A DNA stretch of 64,000 bases. Source: Acidobacteria bacterium RIFCSPLOWO2_12_FULL_66_21. GTDB taxonomy: Bacteria; Acidobacteriota; Vicinamibacteria; Vicinamibacterales; 2-12-FULL-66-21. Location: contig MELC01000083.1 in the NCBI GenBank assembly GCA_001767455.1, positions 32,504 to 96,503 on the forward strand. Direction: 5' to 3'. Positions 24,596 to 32,280 of the stretch are shown one piece after another. Below the pieces are notes generated by a model, which did no database searches, was not told the DNA's origin, and saw only the letters and a program-made list of their open reading frames with translations. Position numbers and translations under genes: made by a program. How positions within the stretch are numbered: position 1 is the first letter of the stretch; each line of letters starts with the position of its first letter.

Positions 24596-25264
24596 ATGCC
24601 CTTCTCACCGTCATCCAAGGCACGGCTTACCCATCGCGATTTCGGCCGATTCGCCGGCAGCACGCTGTTCGACCGCATCGGACGCGCCGTCTGCCAGGCG
24701 GGGTGTCTGCCGCGCAAGGAACTGTTCGAAGCGTGGGAGGTGGCGCGCCGCGTTCGCCGCCGGTTCCGTGGCGGCCCCGTCGTGGATCTGGGCGGCGGAC
24801 ATGGCCTGCTGGCGCAGATCCTGTTGCTGCTCGACGACTCGTCTCCCACCGCGCTCGTTGTCGACAGAACCCTGCCGATATCGAGCGCGAAGGTGCACGC
24901 GGCGCTGGTTCATGACTGGCCGCGGCTGGCCGGCCGCATCGAGTTCCTCGCGTGCGATCTGGAGAAGGTGGAGATCGGTGCGGCCGATCTGGTCGTGTCG
25001 AGCCATGCCTGCGGCGCGCTGACCGACGTGGTGCTTGCGCGCGCCTCCGCGGCGCGCGCGCGGGTGGCCGTGCTCCCCTGCTGCCACGACAGGACGTCCT
25101 GCGATCCCGGAGCGTTGTCCGGCTGGGTCGAGCCGTCGCTCGCCATCGACATCATGCGGGCCGTGCGTCTCGAAACCGCAGGCTACCAGGTCTGGACCGA
25201 GACGATTCCGCGAACGGTCACGCCCAAGAACCGCCTGCTCCTTGCCGCTCCCGCGGTTCAGTGA
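24596..25264 (+). CDS. SAM-dependent methyltransferase-like protein (Methyltransf_32 type)
   Basis: 222 residues. A Rossmann methyltransferase core carries 'PVVDLGGGHGLLAQIL' (motif I, about 61-76), 'ALVVDRTLP' (motif II), 'IEFLACDLEKVEIGAADLVVS' and 'SSHACGALTDVVLARA'. Then 'VAVLPCCHD' supplies the Cys-Cys-His signature seen in the Methyltransf_32 group. That group includes putative RNA and protein methyltransferases, and the substrate here is unknown. The ATG at 24596 has almost no 5' room because a divergent promoter region precedes it. No operon partner follows; the next gene is convergent. Confidence 0.85.
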   Translation: MPFSPSSKARLTHRDFGRFAGSTLFDRIGRAVCQAGCLPRKELFEAWEVARRVRRRFRGGPVVDLGGGHGLLAQILLLLDDSSPTALVVDRTLPISSAKVHAALVHDWPRLAGRIEFLACDLEKVEIGAADLVVSSHACGALTDVVLARASAARARVAVLPCCHDRTSCDPGALSGWVEPSLAIDIMRAVRLETAGYQVWTETIPRTVTPKNRLLLAAPAVQ

Positions 25265-25289
25265 CGCGCCAGGCCGACGATCCAGCCCG

Positions 25290-25739
25290 CTAGCTGAGCA
25301 CGCCCTTCTTGCTCATCGCACGAGCGTAATACGCCAGGAATGCGGCGAAGATAATGGGGAATACGGTGAAACCCAACGCACTCGTTCCGCCCATCACCTC
25401 CATCCCGCCAAGAAGAAACAAGCCGCCGAGATTGGAACCGATCGCCCCGATCACTGAGGCGAGCAAGACATGAAACGCGAGGCGGTTCTTGAGAAGCAAC
25501 AGGAGGCACCCGATCACGCCACCGAACACGCCGATCGCCCAGAACGCAACGGCCCACAACGGGAACGATTCGAAGTACTCGCGTTGCTGCGGAGGAAACC
25601 GGCTCATGACAGCTTCGACGTTCATCTGAGTGAGCATGAAGGACAGCACACCGATCGAACTCCACAGGCCTCCGATAATCCCGATCAACCACAAATGCCA
25701 CGGCCTACCCGGAGTCGTCGTCCCCTGCGCTTCGGACAT
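25290..25739 (-). CDS. Small four-TM membrane protein
   Basis: 149 residues with four hydrophobic spans: about 12-34, 62-86 ('LWAVAFWAIGVFGGVIGCLLL'), 90-110 and 120-140. A short lumenal loop 'MSRFPPQQREYFESFP' follows the first span. The pattern matches a group of small membrane proteins often annotated loosely as sugar-transporter-like. No transport motif is visible, so function is unknown. The start is supported by GAGGAGGAAACC just before the ATG at 25739. It lies tail to tail with the methyltransferase gene. Confidence 0.8.
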   Translation of the reverse strand: MSEAQGTTTPGRPWHLWLIGIIGGLWSSIGVLSFMLTQMNVEAVMSRFPPQQREYFESFPLWAVAFWAIGVFGGVIGCLLLLLKNRLAFHVLLASVIGAIGSNLGGLFLLGGMEVMGGTSALGFTVFPIIFAAFLAYYARAMSKKGVLS

Positions 25740-26061
25740 GGTTTCCTCCTCGGTCGTTTTCAGTTAGCGAGCGATTGTCGTGATCTGATAGTCCGCCATT
25801 CTGACACTGCATCCCCGTGTCCGTCCAAACCGGACCTGTGCCTCGCCAAAACCCAATCCGTGTCTCTCGACGACGACTTTCGAGTGTTGCCTGCGTGGTC
25901 CCGACGGTTCGACACGGTACCCACGACTCCATTGGACTGGAACGCGGTCGTTGTTTCGAGTGCCTGGCCTTCAGGCGGCCGCTCTCATCGACGGCGTGCT
26001 CCTGCCCAGCCCGCGCTGCGTTCTGGCGTGGGCAATCCCTAGCTGGTCGCTTCGTAACCGG
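25740..26061. other. Gene-free stretch left of the IS66 remnant
   Basis: About 320 bp with no coding sequence I can support on either strand. Its G+C is slightly lower than the neighbouring genes. It probably contains the promoter of the 25739 gene and decayed flanks of the insertion sequence. I found no clear terminal inverted repeat of IS66. Confidence 0.4.
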
Positions 26062-26926
26062 TCAAGCAACGGCGTTCTGGACGGACCGATCGATGTCTGA
26101 TCGGAGCGGATTGTCGGCGAAGTGCTCTTTCCACAGCCGCGGCGTCAGTTTCGCAACTTCCTCGAAGGGGTGATCGTCGACACGCTGCAACACGTCGACG
26201 AGGTAGATGTAGGGATCGACGTCTTGGAGGCGGCACGTCGCCAATAGTGAACGGATTCGATGGAAGCAACAGCCGCTCGTCGATCGTCTGCCCGATCCAT
26301 TCGAAGAAATCGTCCACGATCGGCTTGCAGCGTTTCGCGCACTGTTCGATCTGTTTCGTGTCGTCGAGGGATTTCCTTTTCAGCTCGGCTTCCTCGTCGT
26401 ACAGCCGCCGGATGACCGTGAGCGCACGAGCCGTCAGCTCGGGCTCGACAGCCTCGGCTTTCACGAACTGCCGCCGCGTGTGGCTCCAGCATTGCGCGTG
26501 GATGACCTTGTGGGCTTGCTCGGCGTAGCGCTCGTACGCCTGGTAGCCGTCGCTGATCAGCACGCCGCAGTACTCGCCCAGCACTTCGCGCACCATCGCA
26601 CCGGCGCGCGACGGCGAGAACGGGAACACGACTTCGTCCTTGTCCCCGTAGACTGGCCAGAAATACGCGGTCTTCATCCCGCCGTGGCCCCTGCGGCCCG
26701 CTTTGATCGGCGTTTCGTCCATCGTCAGCACGCGGCTTTTCAGCGCCGAGGCCAACTGCGCTGCGTAGATCGGCTGCAACAGGTCGGCGGTGCGATGCAC
26801 CAGTCCCGTCAGCGTCGATCGCGCCAGATGGATCCCGGCGGCGTCCATGCGCTGGTGCTGGCGGTAAAGCGGGAGGTGATAGCGAAACTTGTCGATGAGC
26901 ACACCTGCCAGGTCAGGCTGGCCCAA
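26062..26926 (-). mobile_element. IS66-family transposase remnant (5' truncated, internally deleted)
   Basis: The minus strand encodes the catalytic part of an IS66 TnpC: 'LAGVLIDKFRYHLPLYRQ', 'TLTGLVHRTADLLQPIY', 'VLTMDETPIKAG' (first DDE Asp), 'GVLISDGYQAYER' and 'HAQCWSHTRRQFVKAE'. After 'LLLPSNPFTI' near 26245 the text jumps, with a frame change, to 'ATCRLQDVDPYIYLVDVLQR' and the normal C-terminus ending at 26062. About 60-70 residues, including the last catalytic Glu region, are missing. The N-terminal ~170 residues and the tnpA/tnpB genes are absent too. The element is dead. It truncates the gene fragment at 26927-27108. Confidence 0.9.
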
Positions 26927-27108
26927 CCATCATCGATGATCTCAACGAGTTCGAAGGCGACCTGTTCCTCACCGTTGCCTATTCCACACACGACATCCGG
27001 CTCGGGGGGATCCCGATTTTCGATCGACGTCAGCACGACATTGAGCGGGCACACCTCCGCGAACCCTCGGAAGATCGCCAGCTCACTCTTCTTCTGACTG
27101 TCCTTCAT
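26927..27108 (-). pseudogene. 5' fragment of an unknown gene cut by the IS66 remnant
   Basis: About 60 N-terminal residues, 'MKDSQKKSELAIFRGFAEV' through 'GEEQVAFELVEIIDDGWA', read like the start of a small soluble alpha/beta protein. The frame then enters IS66 sequence. Its ATG lies 13 bases after the GTTAGCC core of the attC site at 27122-27219, the usual position of the first codon in an integron gene cassette. I do not recognise the family. Confidence 0.65.
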
Positions 27109-27121
27109 TTCTGGTTTGGCA

Positions 27122-27219
27122 GGCTAACGGCTGCGCTTCAGCCGCGAAGGCGCGCCGTCTGCGCCCGCTTCTTACCCGTTCGTCGACGCACCTTCTTCGG
27201 CTGCAAGCGCGGGTTAGGC
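27122..27219 (-). repeat. Integron attC recombination site (59-base element)
   Basis: Read on the minus strand, the site opens with GCCTAAC (27219-27213, fits RYYYAAC) and ends with GTTAGCC (27128-27122, close to GTTRRRY). The inner arms CGCGCTTGCAGCCG and CGGCTGAAGCGCAGCCG pair, with one extra base in the first arm, as expected of the L'' box. Length is 98 bp. It overlaps the 3' end of the antitoxin gene, and a new gene starts just after the core. No integrase gene is present in the window, so this resembles a CALIN (attC cluster lacking an integrase), here reduced to one clear site. Confidence 0.7.
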
Positions 27220-27452
27220 AGCCGGTCGTACGCCGGCGGTTCGACGTCTGGAACTTTGGCCAGTACCGCGTCGAACCCTGCCCGACTGCCGCGTTTCGCC
27301 CGCGCCCGCAGGTAGTCGAGGGTGTGCAGGGCGGCCACCTTTTCGCTCACCGCGGCGTTGATGATCTGGTTGATGGACACGCCCTCGCGCTCGGCCAACT
27401 CCCGGAGGTTCCGATGCAACGACGTAGACAGCCTTAGACTCAAGGTGCTCAC
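27138..27452 (-). CDS. Ribbon-helix-helix (HicB/CopG-like) antitoxin
   Basis: 104 residues. The N-terminal RHH domain is 'LSLRLSTSLHRNLRELAER' with 'GVSINQIINAAVSEKVAAL' (about 3-45), typical of antitoxins that pair with PIN_3-type toxins. A middle part, 'RAKRGSRAGFDAVLAKVPDVEP', is the toxin-binding type tail. The last ~30 basic residues ('NPRLQPKKVRRRTGKK') are encoded by the attC site, as often happens with cassette genes. The GTG start at 27452 overlaps the toxin stop by four bases. The gene looks intact, while its toxin has lost its N-terminus. Confidence 0.85.
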   Translation of the reverse strand: MSTLSLRLSTSLHRNLRELAEREGVSINQIINAAVSEKVAALHTLDYLRARAKRGSRAGFDAVLAKVPDVEPPAYDRLPNPRLQPKKVRRRTGKKRAQTARLRG

Positions 27453-27826
27453 GACAGGAGCCCTACCTTTCTCAAGAGATCGACTGGCGTCCAGACCTCG
27501 ATGCCAAAGCGCTCCGCCCCTCGAAAATCGCGGACATTGTAGGTGACGACCGCCGCGCAGCCGGCCGCCACCGCGAGTTCCAACACCATGTCGTCGTCTG
27601 GGTCGCGCAACGTCGGTCGCCACAAGAAGAACACCTCCTGCTCGCGCCCAGCCCCACAGAGATAATCCATCGCCGTTCGGACGTCCAGTTCCGTGATGCC
27701 CGCCGCCCGCTGTGCCACGAGTGCTTCTTCGTACTCGAGCACCAGCGGCACCGAAATCGCGATGTCGAACGATCTGCCGCCAACCGCGGCCAAGACTTGA
27801 AACGCAGCACCCCGTCGGCTCCGGAG
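27449..27826 (-). pseudogene. PIN-domain toxin lacking its N-terminus
   Basis: The frame reads 'LRSRRGAAFQVLAAVGGRSF', 'DIAISVPLVLEYEEALVAQ', 'LWRPTLRDPDDDMVLELAVA' and 'AVVTYNVRDFRGAERFGIEV'. This is the PIN_3 (COG1569) toxin with its central and C-terminal acidic residues. The first ~13 residues, which should hold the start codon and the catalytic Asp of the 'LDTNVLVSA' strand, are replaced by an unrelated fragment in another frame. A TTG at 27793 could start a shorter product, but it would lack the first Asp. Inactive toxin is the likeliest state. Confidence 0.8.
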
Positions 27827-28060
27827 GGGCTGCCAAACGTGTGCGTGTTCTTGTGCGCCTCGTCGATGGCGACGACCGGCCCTTGGCCGGACTCGTACGC
27901 GGGGCCAAAGCCTTGCTCCGCGGCCACAGACCCGCTGGCTGCGCCGATGATCCTCCGCAGTCCACAGATGCCGTGGATGATAGCACCGGCTGGTGGTGCG
28001 AACGGCTCGTCATTGGCTGCCAGGTGGGATGCGAACTCCGGACTCCTTTCGCTGCGAGCC
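27827..28060 (-). pseudogene. Gene fragment joined upstream of the broken toxin
   Basis: One minus-strand frame stays open through 'RSPEFASHLAANDEPFAPP', 'GFGPAYESGQ' and 'GPVVAIDEAHKNTHTFG', then ends at the junction with the PIN remnant. The 'IDEAH.N.HT' phrase resembles the N-terminal domain of DUF4350-type exported proteins, but the match is short. It has no clear start and no C-terminus. With 28061-28263 it makes up the gap before padR, where I see no intact gene. Confidence 0.4.
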
Positions 28061-28263
28061 CCTAGCGGCCGTTCACCTGACCGCAGATTCGTCTGAGGCA
28101 GCTAACGGTAAGCACAATAATGAGTTGTCGCCACGCGTGGAACAGCCGCAGGGCCAATCGCCGCGCGCGGTGGCGGCCAATGACCAGATCCCATCGTGTG
28201 CGTTCTCGCATCACGACTGGACCGCGCGCGGCGGTATCGGGACGATTCCCGCACGCACTTGCG

Positions 28264-28304
28264 TCGTTGTAACGATCTGTGTTATATCCAATATCGTTAT
28301 AACG
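28264..28304. promoter_or_regulatory. padR promoter/operator region with inverted repeat
   Basis: CGTTGTAACGA (28264-28274) and TCGTTATAACG (28294-28304) are inverted copies with 10 of 11 matches. They enclose TGTTATATCCAATA, which contains a -10-like TTATAT. The pair ends ten bases before the padR ATG. It fits an autoregulatory PadR operator; this is inferred from position. Confidence 0.55.
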
Positions 28305-28313
28305 GAGTTCGAT

Positions 28314-28748
28314 ATGGCAAGAGACATCGACGCGGAAATCCAGGCGCTGCTGCCGCTGGCGCCCGCGTTCTTGCACATCCTCATCGCCCTCGGTGAAGGC
28401 GAGCGGCATGGGTACGCCGTCATGCAGGAGGTGGCCGACCGGACGGCGGGCCGCGTGAAGATGAGTCCCGGGACGCTGTACGGATCCATCAAGCGCATGC
28501 TGGCCGAAGGCCTCATCGAGGAGCTCACCACCGGAGCGGCGGGAGCCGACGAGCGCCGGCGGTTCTATCGCATCACGAAGTTCGGGCGGCGCGTCGCCGC
28601 CGCGGAAGCCGAAAGGCTGACCTCGCTTCTGCTGCAGGCGCACGACTCCGGGCTCGTGCGAGGCGATCGTAGCGATGGCGCGACCGACCTTCGCCGAGCG
28701 CGTGTACCGCCTCCTCCTCCGCTTCTACCCGGGCGAGTTCCGCGATGA
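28314..28748 (+). CDS. PadR-family transcriptional regulator
   Basis: 144 residues. The PadR winged helix covers about 14-95, with 'ILIALGEGERHGYAVMQEV', 'VKMSPGTLYGSIKRMLAEGLIEEL' and 'RRRFYRITKFGRRVAAAEAERL'. These are the usual blocks of the small PadR subgroup that precedes ADOP permease genes in Acidobacteria. The C-terminal ~35 residues are proline- and arginine-rich and overlap the permease start (28675) in another frame, so the two are translationally linked. The ATG at 28314 follows CGGAG. It probably represses the unit in response to a ligand exported by the permease. Confidence 0.92.
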   Translation: MARDIDAEIQALLPLAPAFLHILIALGEGERHGYAVMQEVADRTAGRVKMSPGTLYGSIKRMLAEGLIEELTTGAAGADERRRFYRITKFGRRVAAAEAERLTSLLLQAHDSGLVRGDRSDGATDLRRARVPPPPPLLPGRVPR

Positions 28749-31159
28749 CTACGGGCGCGAGATGATGCTCGCGTTCCGCGAGCGCCTGTCGCACGACCGG
28801 ACCGTTGGGACCGGAGCCGTCATGCGCCTGTGGGCCCAACTGCTGATGGACTCGATCGTCCGCGCCCCCGGGGAGCACCTGGACGTACTGCGCCAGGACC
28901 TGCGGTACGCGTTGCGATCGCTCCGCCGCGCGCCGCTCTTCACGTTCACGGCGGTCGCCACGCTCGCGCTCGGCGTGGGCGCGAACACCGCGATCTTCAG
29001 CGTCGTCCATGCCGTCGCGCTGCGGCCGCTGCCCTACGAATCGGCCGATCGCCTCGTGCGGATCTGGGAGCGGAACGGCTCGCTCTCGATCACCGGGTTT
29101 GCCGTCTCGCTGCCGAACTTCGTGTCGTGGCAGGAGCGCGCACGCACGCTGGAGCTCGCGGGATGGCGCAGCGGAAGCGTGACGCTGCGCTCGACGGCCG
29201 AACCCATCCGCGTGGGGTCGGTCACCATCAGTCCCGAGTACTTCCGGATACTCCGCGCCACGCCCATGATCGGCCGGGCGTTTGCCGCGTCCGACGCGGC
29301 GCCAGGCGCGGAACGGGTGGCCCTGATTCGCGACTCCCTCTGGCGCAGCTACTTCGGGGGCGATCCCCGGGTCGTCGGGACGCCGGTGACCATCGCCGGG
29401 GACTCGCACACGATCGTCGGCGTCATCGCGGAGAGCAGCACGCCGCTGTCGGCCGAGTTCTACATGCCGCTGCGCGTGGACGTCGCCGCGGAGCAGCGCG
29501 ACAATCACATCGCGAGCGTGGGGTGTCGAGATGTCCTCGGTGTACGACTGGCTCGTACCGGAACCGACCAGACGCGCGCTGTTCGTGCTGCTCGGCGCGG
29601 TGTGCTGCGTGCTGCTCATCGCGTCGGCGAACGTCGCGAACCTGATGCTCGCGCGCGCCGCCGCGCGAAGGCGCGAGATGGCCCTGCGCATGGCGATTGG
29701 AGCGGCACGCCGTCGCCTGGTGCGTCAGGTGCTCACCGAAGGGCTGGTCCTGGCCGGCGCCGGGGGAACCGCCGGCATCCTCCTGGCCTATTGGGCTGTT
29801 CCGCTGATCCGCCAGTGGCTCGGGTCAACCCTCCCGCGCGCGGATGAGACAGCCGTGAGCGCGCCGGTGCTGCTGTTCTCGTTGGGCGTGTGCATCGTGA
29901 CCGGACTGGGGTTCGCCATCCTGCCCGCGCTCGCGAGCTCGCGCGGCGACGTCATCGGCTCGCTCAAGGACGGCGCGCGCGGCAGTTCCACCGGCGCCCG
30001 CTCGCGCCAGCTGCTCGCCGCCGCGCAGGTGGCGCTCGCGACCGTGCTCCTGGTCGGCGCCGGCCTGCTCGTCCAGAGCCTGCTGCGCCTGCAACGCGTC
30101 GAGCTCGGGTTCGACCCCGCCGACATCACGACCGGGATGATGGGGCTGCCGCCGGACCGGTTCAAGGCTCCGAATTCGCCGTGGGACAGTTTCTACAAAC
30201 CGCTGCTCGACCGCCTTGCCTCCGCCCCCGGCGTCCAGGCCGCGGCCATGTCGAGCGGCGCGCCGTTCGGCGGAGGCAACACGGGCATGCCGATCAATGG
30301 CGTCGGCGAAACGCGGATGGGGAGCGCCTCGCTGCAGACCGACTGGCGCATGGTCAGCCCCGGGTACTTCAAGGCCATGCGCATTCCGCTCCTGCGCGGA
30401 CGCTACTTCGAGCCGTCCGGCAGCACCGACAAGACCACCCTCATCGTCAGCGCCACGACGGCGCGGCGGATGTGGGGTGAGGCGGATCCGATCGGGCGGC
30501 AGATCCAGGCTGGCCCCAACGGCCGCTTCACCATCGTCGGTGTCGTCGGCGACGTCCGCAATCTCGATTTGTCGTTGACGCCGGCGCCCACGATGTACCT
30601 GTCGACGGCGGGATTCCTGTGGCCGACGATGACCATCATCGTCCGCGGCGATGAGCGCGCGCAGGCGCCGGCGTTGCTCCGGAACGTTGTCCGCGACATG
30701 GACCCGCAGCTCGCGGTCTTCAACATCCGGCAGATGAACGATCTGATCGACGAGAGCGCCGCCCAGCCGAGGCTCAATGCGTCGTTGATCGGGCTGTTCG
30801 CGCTGGTCGCCGCGCTCCTGGCTGCCATCGGCATCTACGGGGTGCTCGCGTATCTGGTGTCGCAGCGCACGCAGGAGATCGGGATCCGCCTGGCGCTCGG
30901 CGCGGGCCGGCCGGCGGTGCTGCGGCTGTTTCTCGCGCGCGGCCTCTGGCTCGCGGCCGGTGGACTGGCCGCCGGCGTCCTCGGCGCAGTCGGCGTGTCG
31001 CGCTGGATCGGATCGCTGCTCTTCGACATGAGGGCGCGGGATCCGTGGACGATCGCCGCCGCGGCCGGTACGGTCGCCTTGATCGCGGTCCTCGCGAGCT
31101 ACATTCCGGCCCGGCGGGCGACGAGGGTCGATCCGCTCCTGGCGCTGCGCTCAGAGTGA
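28675..31159 (+). pseudogene. ADOP permease gene broken by internal deletion and frameshift
   Basis: The 5' part (28675 to about 29520) encodes the N-terminal ADOP prefix ('RVYRLLLRFYPGEFRDDYGREM'), the first MacB-like TM ('TLALGVGANTAIFSVVHAV') and the periplasmic domain, up to 'DNHIASV'. The 3' part (from about 29523, next frame) resumes at 'VYDWLVPEPTRRALFVLLG' and runs through both FtsX/MacB permease repeats to 'RATRVDPLLALRSE'. About 40-45 residues of periplasmic domain are missing at the junction (about 29520), and the frame changes there. A full-length permease cannot be made. A shorter product starting at the ATG at 29531 would contain the permease repeats only. Confidence 0.85.
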
Positions 31160-31186
31160 GCTGACGGACGCTTCCCTGCCCGCTTC

Positions 31187-32143
31187 CTAGGCGGTCCCGT
31201 CGCGTGGTACGAAACGTTCTTCGACTGACTCCGGCTGGAGCTCAGCGGATACGCCTGTGAGCTGCGCCAGCAGCGCGGCGAGGATCGTCGCACCGGCGCG
31301 CACGGATCGCGCCTGCTCCCTCCCGTTCTGCAGCTCGATCGCCAGGACACCAGCGCAGCCCGTGGCCGTGAGCAACGGCGTCACCAGTGCGCCGCTCGTG
31401 TACTCGCTGCCCTTGACGGCGCACGTCTGCCTCAGCCGGAATGCGGCCGCTGTCGCGTTGTCGCCGTCGCGTCCGACCGCCGGCAGCTGCGCGAGCACCT
31501 GCTCGGAGTATCCGTGAACGAGCGTGGGCTTCAGTTGCCCGGTCAGCGCGTCCCAGAGCCAGACGATGAGCCCCCTGGCGTCGAGAATCCTCGCGGCATC
31601 CCGAAGCAACGGTTCCAGCTGACCGGCATCCTGGACACGACCGAATTCAGTGCAGAGATCCGCCAGAGCGAGGAAGTCGGGCTCAGATGACGGCTGGACA
31701 GCCGCAACCGGAGAAGGCGGCCCGGCTCGAGCGGGCACGCCGGCCGGACCCGCCGTCGCATCAGCGGCGACATCCTCCACGGGACTGCGCCTGAGCCGGG
31801 AGAGCGATCCGATCGCCGATCCGACCATCGAACGCAGCCGCGTCGGCGGTCCTCCATTGGCCCGTGCGGCCGCGGCCGCGATCGCCGGTTCGACGACTTC
31901 AGCGGGTTCGGGATGGACCTCGAGGAACTTGCGGACGACGACGTCCGGGTTCAGGTTGATGGCCTGCGCGTACGCGCGAAGGAACGCCCGCCGGAAGATC
32001 CCGGCGGGCCAGTGCGACACGTCGTCGCGCTCCAGCGCCTCGAGCAGCGACAGCTTGATCTTCGTCTGCTCGGCAATCGTGATGAGTGCGATGTGCTGTT
32101 CTTCGCGCCGCCGGCGCAGCCGGCCGCCGAACGTCTCTGGCAT
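31187..32143 (-). CDS. HTH (RodZ-type) and GAF domain regulator
   Basis: 318 residues. The N-terminal helix-turn-helix of the HTH_25/RodZ type begins 'ETFGGRLRRRREEQHIAL' and contains 'IAEQTKIKLSLLEALERDD', 'GIFRRAFLRAYAQAINLNPD' (about 3-72). A low-complexity Ala/Pro linker (about 85-150) follows, and then a GAF-like sensory domain (about 160-305: 'LEPLLRDAARILDARGLIVWLW', 'LVTPLLTATGCAGVLAIEL'). No transmembrane span is seen, unlike RodZ, so this is a soluble regulator or scaffold. It is the last gene on the strand after the MBL-fold gene (137-bp gap) and may belong to that unit. Ligand unknown. Confidence 0.85.
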   Translation of the reverse strand: MPETFGGRLRRRREEQHIALITIAEQTKIKLSLLEALERDDVSHWPAGIFRRAFLRAYAQAINLNPDVVVRKFLEVHPEPAEVVEPAIAAAAARANGGPPTRLRSMVGSAIGSLSRLRRSPVEDVAADATAGPAGVPARAGPPSPVAAVQPSSEPDFLALADLCTEFGRVQDAGQLEPLLRDAARILDARGLIVWLWDALTGQLKPTLVHGYSEQVLAQLPAVGRDGDNATAAAFRLRQTCAVKGSEYTSGALVTPLLTATGCAGVLAIELQNGREQARSVRAGATILAALLAQLTGVSAELQPESVEERFVPRDGTA

Positions 32144-32280
32144 GGGGGCATCCCTCGGCCCCCCTCGCAGTGAGGGCAGATGAACCTTAGCGAGAGTAGC
32201 AGCATGCGTGCACCAGTTCAAGGCGATAACCGGGCACGAACGCCTTTCATGCGCGGAACGATCGGGCAGGGATTCGCGAC

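Noticed and set aside
25705-25932. Small minus-strand frame upstream of the four-TM protein gene
   Set aside because: Overlaps the start of the supported gene, has no ribosome site and no conserved motif.
26062-26926. Functional IS66 element
   Set aside because: The transposase lacks its N-terminus and an internal catalytic segment, tnpA/tnpB are absent and no terminal repeats were found.
28098-28110. Second attC-like half site (CAGCTAACGG)
   Set aside because: No matching partner arm with GTTRRRY was found within 150 bp on either side, so it is not called as an attC.
28675-31159. Programmed frameshift in the ADOP gene
   Set aside because: A stretch of about 40 residues is missing at the junction and there is no slippery sequence, so a deletion is the better explanation.
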